A stretch of DNA of 60,370 nt from Mycolicibacterium novocastrense. Its GTDB lineage: Bacteria > Actinomycetota > Actinomycetes > Mycobacteriales > Mycobacteriaceae. Numbering within the stretch: the first letter of the stretch is position 1; every line of letters begins with the position of its first letter. Position numbers and translations under genes: made by a program. Location: NCBI RefSeq assembly GCF_001570485.1, contig NZ_BCTA01000013.1, forward strand, positions 1-60,370, written 5' to 3'. Of the stretch, positions 1 to 6,288 are shown piece after piece. The notes below the pieces were generated by a model that saw nothing but the letters and a program-made list of their open reading frames with translations, was not told the DNA's origin and searched no databases.

Positions 1-14
1 GCCGAGCCACGGGC

Positions 15-60
15 GCCCGCCCAAGGGCGGGCAAAGGCTACCGGGCGCCCAAGGGCGCCC
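15..60. repeat. Terminal palindromes I (GGGCGCCC cluster)
   Basis: An 8-bp stem with an AA loop lies at 15-32 (GCCCGCCC, AA, GGGCGGGC). The self-complementary octamer GGGCGCCC occurs at 11-18, 43-50 and 53-60, the last two separated by AA. Such packed foldback palindromes are typical of the first bases of linear actinobacterial replicons, where the 3-prime overhang folds during telomere patching. Confidence 0.65.
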
Positions 61-196
61 TATGTGGTTGGTGACTTCTGTTGTGTATCAATACTTTTCG
101 TCTGTGTTGGATTTGGGTCGGGCTTTGCCCTCCCCGCATCGCTTCTGTTGTGATCGAATCTTGCGTTATTCCAACGGTTTTCGGCATCACGCGTAC

Positions 197-207
197 CGGC
201 TTCGCCG
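197..207. repeat. Telomere-type hairpin with GCTTCGC centre
   Basis: CGGC-TTC-GCCG forms a 4-bp stem with a 3-base loop and contains GCTTCGC, which fits the GCTXCGC centre described for Rhodococcus linear plasmid telomeres. Confidence 0.55.
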
Positions 208-291
208 TCCGCTTAGTATCCATGTATCTGATTGTATCCCAGTACTTTTCGCTGTTCGCCTTCCGCTTACGCTATCCAGCTAACACTAGCC

Positions 292-312
292 CGGTTCGGC
301 TCCGCCGAACCG
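292..312. repeat. Telomere-type hairpin with GCTCCGC centre
   Basis: A perfect 9-bp stem (CGGTTCGGC with GCCGAACCG) closes a TCC loop. The centre is GCTCCGC, a second match to GCTXCGC. This is the strongest of the short-loop palindromes in the left end. Confidence 0.65.
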
Positions 313-331
313 AGCGCACCCGCATACACCC

Positions 332-346
332 CACGCCTACGGCGTG
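332..346. repeat. Telomere-type hairpin with TAC loop
   Basis: CACGCC-TAC-GGCGTG forms a perfect 6-bp stem with a 3-base loop. It has the same architecture as the hairpins at 197 and 292 but lacks the GCTXCGC core. Confidence 0.5.
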
Positions 347-678
347 AAACACCGAAACACACTGCACCACAACCGAATACCGCCATCCCCACACCCGGCG
401 CACCGGCCGACCCGGGCACACCCCCACCTGTCACCCGCAGACTTTGCCACACATACCAACAGCCGTCATGCTTGAGACAACCACTACGCGCACCCACACC
501 AGCCGGCCACCACACCACCCAGGCTCACACCCGCCCCTCCCGCGACGGATCACACCGCCACCGACCACCACCAACAAACACCCCCACCGCCGTACGCAAC
601 GCATTACGCCACAACACCAACCCCGCCTCAAACCCCGCCCAATCCACCACCCGCCACACCACCGGCCCCATCACCACA

Positions 679-1032
679 TCAACCCAACACAACCCGCCGA
701 CGACGCAGCTCGTCGTAGTCCTCCTGAACGGCCACCGACCACTCCGGGGCGCGCGTCCACGTCACAGACACCGCCGAGAATCCCGGCCACAGCTCTGTGC
801 AGCCTCCGTCGAGCACTTCGGTACCCACTGCTCCTCGCAGCGCTTGACGCACGGCTCCAAACGCCTCCAGGACGGTCCACACTTGCTCGGCGGAAGTGAA
901 CCGCATCAGCACCTCGCCCCACTGCACCGACAGCACGGTCCGTTCGGTACGCGCGTCTTCCACCGACACGTGGCCAGGCAGCGGCCTAACCATCACCAGT
1001 GTTCGCGTCACCACACCAGCAGGAACCCGCAT
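679..1032 (-). CDS. Hypothetical protein, last gene of left-arm cluster
   Basis: Codes for 117 residues with several Trp and no domain I recognise. It is the last gene of a five-gene leftward cluster (3313 down to 679) with touching or overlapping ends. ATG 1032 was chosen because the longer frame from 1086 would overlap the upstream gene by about 50 bases and adds an Arg-rich tail. The last ten codons (679-708) lie inside the 66-base stretch repeated at the right end, so the terminal repeat boundary falls within this gene. Confidence 0.6.
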   Translation of the reverse strand: MRVPAGVVTRTLVMVRPLPGHVSVEDARTERTVLSVQWGEVLMRFTSAEQVWTVLEAFGAVRQALRGAVGTEVLDGGCTELWPGFSAVSVTWTRAPEWSVAVQEDYDELRRRRVVLG

Positions 1033-1034
1033 GC

Positions 1035-1517
1035 TCACCACCCGCTCATTGCGACGTGGTGCTCGTCGCACGCGTCGTCGCTGCATCCCTGCTCGGCGAT
1101 CACCGTGTCGGTCAACTCGCCAGCGGCGTCGAGCTCAACCCGCAGGGCCTGTGCCAGCTCCGCATTGCCCATCTGCAGGTAGCGCTCGGCGTGCTCGGGT
1201 GCGAAGTCAGCAAGCATGTTGACCACTTCGCGGCGGGTATAGCTCACGCGGTAGTGGGTCGTCTCGATTCGCTGCACTTCCAGCGTGATCGCGTCCGCGT
1301 AGTCGTCAAGCGTGGCGGGCCGTGCCGCGATCAGATCGCTCGCCGCGCAGCCACCGATAGGCACTCCGATAGGCCCGCCTGTGCGTTCGGACACCTGGCG
1401 AACAACGTGGTACTTGCGGCCCCGCGTGATGACCCGAAACAGCGTGCCGTCCTGTGGCGTGCCGATGTCGTCGGCGATTTCGACGTACTCGCCGACCTCG
1501 AATTGTGTTGCGCTCAT
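1035..1517 (-). CDS. Hypothetical protein with N-terminal beta-rich segment
   Basis: Codes for 160 residues. The N terminus (FEVGEYVEIADD, then GTLFRVITRGRKYHVV) reads like a small beta-barrel of SH3 or KOW type, followed by a helical half and an acidic C terminus with two Cys (CSDDACDEHH). AGGAG seven bases before ATG 1517 decides the start; the longer frame to 1637 is Arg-rich and runs into the neighbour. It ends two bases before the next start. Function unknown; the beta-barrel idea is inference from pattern only. Confidence 0.65.
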   Translation of the reverse strand: MSATQFEVGEYVEIADDIGTPQDGTLFRVITRGRKYHVVRQVSERTGGPIGVPIGGCAASDLIAARPATLDDYADAITLEVQRIETTHYRVSYTRREVVNMLADFAPEHAERYLQMGNAELAQALRVELDAAGELTDTVIAEQGCSDDACDEHHVAMSGW

Positions 1518-1531
1518 GGGTTTCTCCTGTC

Positions 1532-1903
1532 TCACCATTGCGTTGGGTCTGTTAGTTCGCGCTGCGGTTGGGTGAACCATCGGCGCAGGCTGGCGTGCGC
1601 TTGGGCGCGGTCGCCGCCGTTTCCGACTCCGCGCCACACCGCCGTGCCAAGCTGCGGCTGGCCGGTGCGCTCATAGTCGGTGTAGTTGAACAGTCCGGCG
1701 TATTGCGGGCGCTGGGAAGAGACTGAGAACTTGGCCACGACCCGGTTGGCCCCGCGCGCCCACTCAAGCCCGCTGCCGCTGGCCTTGACCGTCCAGCCGT
1801 TGACTGCGGCGAGTGCGACGAGTTCGACCAACGGTGTCACGCTTTCCGTGGCGCTGATAGGTCCGCCCGCAGCCGCACCAGTCGTGTTGTCTGCCAGCAT
1901 CAT
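1532..1903 (-). CDS. Hypothetical protein
   Basis: Codes for about 123 residues of mixed alpha/beta character (for example LVELVALAAVNGWTV, then RPQYAGLFNYTDY) with no recognised domain. The start is ATG 1903 or ATG 1900, both overlapping the upstream stop in the string ATGATG, which implies translational coupling. It sits 14 bases before the next gene, whose RBS lies in that gap. No signal peptide or membrane segment is visible. Confidence 0.6.
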   Translation of the reverse strand: MMLADNTTGAAAGGPISATESVTPLVELVALAAVNGWTVKASGSGLEWARGANRVVAKFSVSSQRPQYAGLFNYTDYERTGQPQLGTAVWRGVGNGGDRAQAHASLRRWFTQPQRELTDPTQW

Positions 1904-2244
1904 TCGGCTGCTCCGATCCACTCGTCGATTCGACATGCCAGCGCATCGGCGCTGTGCTCGATGTCCTCGCGAACGTCCGCGTTGTGTTCGTCGTGGTAGC
2001 GGTAGCCGCTGACTGTGGGCTCGTCGTCCTCGTCGTCGAACACGTGCAGCCGCGCGAAGTCCGCGCGCAGAGCGGTCACGCCCTCAAGCACACTTGGGAT
2101 GCCCTCGGTGACGTGGCGGGCCAGCTCCAGCGCGGCATTGATCAGCCGGTCACGTGCGTCTTCGTGGTCGATCTCGTCGCCGTCGCAGTCGAACCACTCA
2201 CCGTGTAGCCGAGTGACTTCGGCGGCCCGTTCAGTCAGCTTCAT
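1900..2244 (-). CDS. Hypothetical acidic protein
   Basis: Codes for 114 residues, strongly acidic in the middle (DDEDDEPTV), predicted mostly helical, without membrane segments. ATG 2244 overlaps the stop of the upstream gene by four bases and its own stop overlaps the next start, so it is an inner gene of the left-arm operon. The acidic helical composition would suit a partner or antitoxin-like role, but nothing in the sequence proves this. Confidence 0.65.
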   Translation of the reverse strand: MKLTERAAEVTRLHGEWFDCDGDEIDHEDARDRLINAALELARHVTEGIPSVLEGVTALRADFARLHVFDDEDDEPTVSGYRYHDEHNADVREDIEHSADALACRIDEWIGAAE

Positions 2245-2642
2245 TGGTTCTCCCTGTTTTCGGTTGTGGTGGTCGTGTGCGAGCGGTTGCCTCGCTCGCG
2301 TTGCAGGTACATGGCGAGGTCAAAGAGCCGCACCGCGTACTGGCCGCGAATGTCGAGCCCCCAGCAGAACACTGCGTTGGGCAGGTGTCTGACCGCATCG
2401 GCCAGCGCTTCGTTGGTGTCGAGCGGGTAGTCGGGCAGTGATCGGCTCACATCCACCGCTAGCCACGAGCGCCCGGTGTCGATCAGCCACGCACTCACAA
2501 CCTTGACGGCGGCCCGTGCGATCAGCTCGTCCAGTTCACGGCCCTGGGCCAGCAGCGCGGCCAGATGACTGTGTGCCGCGTCGGTTCGGGTTGCCGTGGG
2601 GGTGGGGCCGTTACCGGCCCCACCGTGGCTGCTGGCCGCCAT
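2241..2642 (-). CDS. Hypothetical protein
   Basis: Codes for 133 residues. A Ser/Gly/Thr-rich N terminus precedes a globular segment (for example AAVKVVSAWLIDTGRSWLAVDV and WGLDIRGQYAVRLFDLAMYL) and a Thr-rich tail. ATG 2642 overlaps the upstream stop as TGATG; a GTG one codon earlier (2645) is the alternative. Inner gene of the left-arm operon; no family recognised. Confidence 0.6.
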   Translation of the reverse strand: MAASSHGGAGNGPTPTATRTDAAHSHLAALLAQGRELDELIARAAVKVVSAWLIDTGRSWLAVDVSRSLPDYPLDTNEALADAVRHLPNAVFCWGLDIRGQYAVRLFDLAMYLQRERGNRSHTTTTTENRENQ

Positions 2643-3313
2643 CACTCGGCCTCCACGTCAACGATGTCGAAATCGCCGTCGCACAGCCCGTCCAGCTCGC
2701 CCCTCGACAGGTTGTAGATCGCCTCGACGACCTCGCTGGTTGTGACGTTCTCCGACGCCGAGTCGGCGTCGTGGCCGCTTGACGAGATGCGCACCCTCAG
2801 CCGCACGTCCACGAGCACCGAGTAGTCGCGCGACCGTGGGCGTAACCCCTGCTCGATCATGAAGTCGTCGAACCGGCTGCACAGATCGTTGTCGTTCGCG
2901 TAGTGGTGCGCCGCATCGACGATTGCCTCCAGCCGCGCCCGCTCACGCGACAAGGCGCTGCGCGCCTCACGTGCGGCAGCCTGGCCCCGCGCGGCCTGCC
3001 ACGCCGAGTCAGCCAGCACCGGCACCCACGACGGCATCGCCCCGTCGGGGTCGGGCACCGACCACGCCCACAGCATGACGTCGGCGACCGGGCCAGCCGC
3101 CACCACCGCCACCGGATCAGCCGACACAATCGCGCACCACCGCTGGCCGCCGTCGATCGGCTCTTGCTCGACGACAAACCACCCCCCAGCTAACAGCTCC
3201 GGGTTGATCCGCACCGACACCCACGACCCCGAACCCAGCCCTGACGACGACCCCAACAGGTCTGCCGCCGACACCGCCACTCCCACCGCAGCGGGAACAC
3301 TCAGATCAGACAC
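2642..3313 (-). CDS. Hypothetical protein, first gene of left-arm operon
   Basis: Codes for 223 residues from GTG 3313, with GGAGGG upstream. A Gly/Ser/Val-rich N-terminal half is followed by an Ala/Arg-rich predicted coiled coil (about residues 107-130) and an acidic C-terminal domain. The leader and first three codons (3305-3345) are identical over 41 bases to those of the DUF4192 gene at 59209 on the opposite arm, although the proteins diverge after MSD-x-x-VPAA. This gene therefore seems to have acquired, or kept, a shared 5-prime end through arm-to-arm recombination. Function unknown. Confidence 0.7.
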   Translation of the reverse strand: MSDLSVPAAVGVAVSAADLLGSSSGLGSGSWVSVRINPELLAGGWFVVEQEPIDGGQRWCAIVSADPVAVVAAGPVADVMLWAWSVPDPDGAMPSWVPVLADSAWQAARGQAAAREARSALSRERARLEAIVDAAHHYANDNDLCSRFDDFMIEQGLRPRSRDYSVLVDVRLRVRISSSGHDADSASENVTTSEVVEAIYNLSRGELDGLCDGDFDIVDVEAE

Positions 3314-3411
3314 AACGCCCTCCTACAGGCACTCCGCGCGATCCCCATGTCCCCCGCGTGGGGGACATCTGAACCGCTTTCCCATGTGTCTCAGTTACCT
3401 CCCCGAGACAA
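3305..3411 (-). promoter_or_regulatory. Structured leader RNA, left-arm copy
   Basis: Read on the minus strand this segment aligns with 59116-59217. It has a first stem (3405-3410 with 3387-3392, core TGTCTC/GAGACA) whose loop carries a GGGGAGG purine run, a second 9-bp stem (3360-3368 with 3347-3355), then a 41-base block identical to the right-arm copy that includes the RBS and GTG. In the second stem two base pairs differ between copies but stay paired, which is evidence for selection on RNA structure. Confidence 0.6.
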
Positions 3412-3675
3412 CCCCAAGCATATCCGCACCGACCGACATATCCCCTCGCTACCAGCGCTATATCGCCTTGTCTCCACCCCACCCACAGTTACCGATAGCA
3501 AATCGGCCAAAATTTGCTGATGTGATGTCCATCACATCGCGTTTGGCTCCGCGTCGCTCGGATTGCATTGTGTCGCAATCTATTTCACTGCAACTAGTGA
3601 CCGACTTTCGTTGTGGCGCAACGCTTTTCGTGGCGCGCATCTCCCGAATCGGGTTGTGGCACAGTCGTTTTCATC
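3412..3675. other. Left subterminal intergenic region
   Basis: No credible gene. The stretch is less GC-rich than its surroundings and contains the 14-mer GTGTCGCAATCTAT at 3570-3583, repeated at 15991-16004 upstream of the WhiB-like gene, and the loose palindrome TGTGATGTCCATCACA near 3518-3533. Parts may align weakly with 58581-58700 on the other arm. Confidence 0.4.
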
Positions 3676-3775
3676 CCTACCCACTGGCGGGTGTGTAGCG
3701 TCGGGGCCGACTTGTCGGACCCCGGCGCTACCATCTAAGGGTGGGAGGGTGGGAACACCCGCCAGTGGGTATCGC
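3676..3775. repeat. Subterminal hairpin element, left-arm copy
   Basis: An inner hairpin at 3697-3729 (AGCG, then CGGGGCCGAC, TT loop, GTCGGACCCCGGCGCT) is flanked by outer inverted arms (TACCCACTGGCGGGTGT near 3677-3693 and ACACCCGCCAGTGGGTA near 3754-3770). In reverse orientation it matches 58485-58580, sharing the outer arm, the inner hairpin and the CTACCAT-xx-AAGGGTGG spacer. It may act as a bidirectional terminator, a replication-arrest site or an arm-specific protein site. Confidence 0.65.
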
Positions 3776-3802
3776 CTGGCCGCCGGCCGGCCGCCAGGCC
3801 GC

Positions 3803-3861
3803 TAACGCTTGACGTCATCAATCATTATTAGATGCCGTTGCCTTGACGGCATCAAGCGTTA
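3803..3861. promoter_or_regulatory. Two TTGA-N5-TCAA operator sites before the 3913 operon
   Basis: Two copies of a palindromic motif stand in tandem. Site 1 (about 3803-3827) has left half TAACGCTTGA and right half TCAATCATTA around CGTCA. Site 2 has CTTGA, CGGCA, then TCAAGCGTTA ending at 3861. The same motif occurs at 10842-10901 and 25633-25647 before two other operons, one of them parA. The spacing suggests a repressor or autoregulator acting on the promoter of the gene at 3913. Confidence 0.65.
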
Positions 3862-3912
3862 TGGTTCGCATCGAATCGTTCGCAGCTACGCGGGAAGGGA
3901 GCCCATCGGACA

Positions 3913-4122
3913 ATGGCCAGTAAGTCTGTCGCTCACTCGAACCGAGTCCGCGTGCAGCTGCACGGTGGCGCGTTCGCCACCGGCCACGTCGTCGGCCGCT
4001 ACGACACGTTCGACCTGGTGGAGGTCGGCGGCCATGTGCTGCTGGCTCCTCATGTTCCGCAGTTCGGATACCCCCGCATCTGTGCGGCGGGCGCACGCTC
4101 AGAAAGGCCAACCGTTCGATGA
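3913..4122 (+). CDS. Small hypothetical protein, first gene of operator-controlled cluster
   Basis: Codes for 69 residues. The N-terminal half (VRVQLHGGAFATGHVVGRYDTFDLVEV) alternates like an Sm-type or small beta-barrel fold; the C terminus is Arg-rich. GGGAAGGGA lies upstream of ATG 3913, with the operators beginning about 50 bases further up. The stop overlaps the next start by four bases. No family recognised. Confidence 0.65.
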   Translation: MASKSVAHSNRVRVQLHGGAFATGHVVGRYDTFDLVEVGGHVLLAPHVPQFGYPRICAAGARSERPTVR

Positions 4123-4451
4123 CCACACCAGCGCGCCACACCCCCGGCGAAACCGACTCCAGCCCCACAGCGTCCCGTGGCGCGCCCCCGACGCCGGTAC
4201 TGGCCGGCACCACGGTGATCTATCGCGGCCGGCGCTACACCATCACCGAGGAACCCGAGCTGATCAACAAGGCCGGCTGCGCCTGGATGGTCAACTCGCG
4301 CGGCCACGAGAACGTGATCTTCATCGCCGTCGACGACGGCCGCATCGTGCGCGCCGCCACCCGCCACGAGCCGTGGGCCGACGTCACAACCGAGTCAGCC
4401 TCCGACACCTCCGACACCGCACTGAGAGCAGACGATGGAGCCGTTGAGTGA
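4119..4451 (+). CDS. Hypothetical protein with small beta domain
   Basis: Codes for 110 residues. A disordered Thr/Pro/Ser N terminus of about 28 residues leads into a compact beta-like segment (GTTVIYRGRRYTITEEPELI, then ENVIFIAVDDGRIVRAA) and an acidic tail. The start overlaps the upstream stop as ATGA. Function unknown; the small size and coupling suggest an accessory plasmid product. Confidence 0.6.
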   Translation: MTTPARHTPGETDSSPTASRGAPPTPVLAGTTVIYRGRRYTITEEPELINKAGCAWMVNSRGHENVIFIAVDDGRIVRAATRHEPWADVTTESASDTSDTALRADDGAVE

Positions 4452-4590
4452 GGGCGGCTGCACTGCCACACCCGGATGCAACTCGAGGATTCACACCCGT
4501 ACCAGACGAGCAATGCCGCGTTTCACGGGCGTGTTGGCGGCGGTATCGACCGCCGCCGCCACCGGACAGGGATGCGAGGGAGGCCTCTGA
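4435..4590 (+). CDS. Possible 51-residue hypothetical protein
   Basis: ATG 4435 opens a frame inside the end of the preceding gene and stops as TGATG on the next start at 4590, the same coupling used by neighbouring genes. The product has a basic N-terminal half and a short Ala/Thr/Val-rich stretch. Support is only positional; without it the gap 4452-4589 would be the only long gap in a tightly packed cluster. Confidence 0.3.
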   Translation: MEPLSEGGCTATPGCNSRIHTRTRRAMPRFTGVLAAVSTAAATGQGCEGGL

Positions 4591-4763
4591 TGACCACCGC
4601 CGCTACCAGCCCGGAGCGCGTGCGGTTTCGCCGCCAGTCCCCCCGGCTGCTACTGGGCCAATCCGAGCGCCACAGCATCCTCCTGCGCGGCGGCGGCCCC
4701 CCGGCTTCAGCCGGCGGATTCCAACCCGTATCCACCACCTATGCGGCAGGAGAGCAGAGATGA
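4590..4763 (+). CDS. Small basic hypothetical protein
   Basis: Codes for 57 residues, rich in Arg, Ser and Gly, likely partly disordered, with no domain recognised. ATG 4590 follows a GAGGGAGG purine run and overlaps a possible upstream stop; its own stop overlaps ATG 4760. The gene is supported by this chain of couplings rather than by its sequence. Confidence 0.45.
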   Translation: MTTAATSPERVRFRRQSPRLLLGQSERHSILLRGGGPPASAGGFQPVSTTYAAGEQR

Positions 4764-5053
4764 AGCAAGCGCAACGATCCGGCCGTCGGCCCACCGCGGC
4801 TGCACGAGCACTATCGGAGCTGTCACAGGCCTTCGCTGAGGCCTGGGCCTACCGCCACACCATCGAGGGACGATGGCAGCACATCGCCCGCGATACCGTG
4901 AGCGACGTCGTCGCGCACGGTCTATCGCCACGCCGCGCGCTGCTTCTGAACGGTTTTGCCCTCGACCCGTCGGCCACCGCGGCACAAAGCGCCCACTTGT
5001 CGGAGTCGACGACGACAATGAACCCACCAGCCGAGTTTGGAGCGCGCAAATGA
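4760..5053 (+). CDS. Small helical hypothetical protein
   Basis: Codes for 97 residues, predicted mainly helical (ALSELSQAFAEAWAYRH, then ARDTVSDVVAHGLSPRRALL). A basic N terminus may contact nucleic acid, but no HTH is clear. ATG 4760 is preceded by GGAGAGCAGAG; the stop overlaps the next start at 5050. The frame stays open upstream to 4448, which would overlap two small genes and is not preferred. Confidence 0.5.
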   Translation: MKQAQRSGRRPTAAARALSELSQAFAEAWAYRHTIEGRWQHIARDTVSDVVAHGLSPRRALLLNGFALDPSATAAQSAHLSESTTTMNPPAEFGARK

Positions 5054-5496
5054 CCACCATCGAACAGACTCACCACATCGAAATCGACACCATCGAGTCA
5101 CCGCCGCGCTTTGTGGCCCGCTGCACCGATCACCAAACCCAGGCGATGACCGCCGGTTTCGGCCACGATGACGCCGCGCGCCGCTTCACCTGCGACCCGA
5201 GTGGGCAGCGATTCATCATTTGTTCGGACGACGGTGCCGATCCGGTGCTAACCGACCTGGGAGGCCTTCGCCACAGCGTCCGCCGATGGATCGAAAACAG
5301 CCACTACAGCGACGTCGAAGCGTTGAAGTACTTCCGCTGGTCGGCCGCGGCTCCGCACCTACAGGCGCTGACCATCGCCCTGACCCACCCCAGCGAGTAC
5401 GACGAGCACGACTACGCCCATCCGCGCTACGCCGTGCTCACCGACGCCGGCGAACACATCGCCGAAGTCATCTGCCGAATCGACGGCCGTGCCTGA
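5050..5496 (+). CDS. Hypothetical protein
   Basis: Codes for 148 residues that read as a single soluble alpha/beta domain: N-terminal strands (HHIEIDTIESPPRFVARC), a middle helix (LRHSVRRWIENSHY) and a C-terminal strand pair (YAVLTDAGEHIAEVICRI). ATG 5050 overlaps the upstream stop by four bases and the stop overlaps GTG 5489. No catalytic motif or family was recognised. Confidence 0.6.
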   Translation: MTTIEQTHHIEIDTIESPPRFVARCTDHQTQAMTAGFGHDDAARRFTCDPSGQRFIICSDDGADPVLTDLGGLRHSVRRWIENSHYSDVEALKYFRWSAAAPHLQALTIALTHPSEYDEHDYAHPRYAVLTDAGEHIAEVICRIDGRA

Positions 5497-5887
5497 CCGC
5501 CCGACGGAAAAGACCAGACCAGTGAGTGCGATGGCACCAGATGCCCTCCTCCCCGACGAGTTCGACCAGGTGTACGTAAAGTCGGCCGACGGGACACGCT
5601 GCGTCATCACGACTACTGAATTGTGCTGCCAGAACGACCAATTCACGGCCTCGCCGGTCATCGACGGGATGCAGGCCAACGGCGTCCGCATCGACACCGA
5701 CGCCGTCATGTCGTGGATCGTCGGCGACCTCGGCAACATCCCTGCGATCGAACTCGACAGCACCTACACCTACCGCGCGCTTGGCTGGACGATCACCACC
5801 CGGGCGGGCGGGGATCTGCGCTTCACCAACGACCAGACGGGATGCTCCGTCGTCGTTGGTGCTCACGCAATCCACGTCGCGCCATGA
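5489..5887 (+). CDS. Hypothetical protein
   Basis: Codes for 132 residues from GTG 5489, or about 118 from the internal ATG (MAPDALLPDEF). The body looks beta-rich (VYVKSADGTRCVITTTELCC, later YTYRALGWTITTRAGGDLRF) with a Cys-Cys pair and a C-terminal Cys. It overlaps both neighbours, so it belongs to the same transcript. No family recognised. Confidence 0.55.
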   Translation: MPDRPTEKTRPVSAMAPDALLPDEFDQVYVKSADGTRCVITTTELCCQNDQFTASPVIDGMQANGVRIDTDAVMSWIVGDLGNIPAIELDSTYTYRALGWTITTRAGGDLRFTNDQTGCSVVVGAHAIHVAP

Positions 5888-6243
5888 GCCGCAGACCATC
5901 AAAGCGCCAGCTCGAAGCGCTTGAGCTGGTGGCCGCCAGCCGAGTGCAGTACGGCGCGGAATACCCCGAGCGCAGCCGACGCGCCGCCAAGCGCGGCCAC
6001 ACCATTGTGCCAACGTTTCTCATCGACGGTGTGGCGCCGTACGGATCGGGTCATACAACGTGGTCAGCGGTGGAAAGCCGCGGCTGGATCGTCGTGCGGC
6101 ATGACGAGGTGCCCAAACACAGTGTGGCCGAGCAGGTCCGCACGTACAGCACGGTTACTGGCTTCAAGACGACGACCATCCCCGCCCATGAGGAGCCGAT
6201 CGGCTCCTCATGGGCCGGCAGGTACTGCAGCGCCACGTGCTGA
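5884..6243 (+). CDS. Hypothetical protein, last gene of rightward cluster
   Basis: Codes for 119 residues with a basic N-terminal helix (SRRPSKRQLEALELVAAS) and a short alpha/beta domain (GWIVVRHDEVPKHSVAEQVRTY). ATG 5884 overlaps the upstream stop. The last 20 codons include a perfect 32-base palindrome (6184-6215), so the protein end and a DNA or RNA structure share sequence. It converges on the primase-like gene ending at 6289. Function unknown. Confidence 0.55.
   Translation: MSRRPSKRQLEALELVAASRVQYGAEYPERSRRAAKRGHTIVPTFLIDGVAPYGSGHTTWSAVESRGWIVVRHDEVPKHSVAEQVRTYSTVTGFKTTTIPAHEEPIGSSWAGRYCSATC
6184..6215. terminator. 32-base perfect palindrome between convergent genes
   Basis: GCCCATGAGGAGCC, then GATC, then GGCTCCTCATGGGC is a loopless perfect palindrome centred at 6199/6200. 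It lies in the last codons of the rightward cluster, 75-105 bases before the end of the leftward primase-like gene. This suits a bidirectional terminator without a T-run, or a dimeric protein site; both are inferences. Confidence 0.5.
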
Positions 6244-6288
6244 CAGGTGTCCCGTGACCTCAGCGCAGCTTTGTCGTCGGGCGCGCTG

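Larger units (their letters stand above)
1..708. repeat. Left terminal inverted repeat, candidate telomere
   Basis: Bases 643-708 are the exact reverse complement of 60305-60370 (66 of 66); identity stops at 709. The right copy runs off the end of the sequence, so the outer 642 bases have no visible partner. The simplest reading is a terminal inverted repeat of about 708 bases, fully read on the left only. Bases 1-678 hold no convincing gene: open frames there are low-complexity and Thr/Pro/His or Arg rich. The first 350 bases are rich in short-loop palindromes, as in actinobacterial telomeres capped by terminal proteins. Confidence 0.75.

Noticed and set aside
232..1182. Long open frame of 316 codons on the plus strand across the left end
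   Set aside because: Composition is Thr/His/Pro/Arg-rich, it crosses telomere palindromes and lies opposite two better genes; typical shadow of high-GC sequence.
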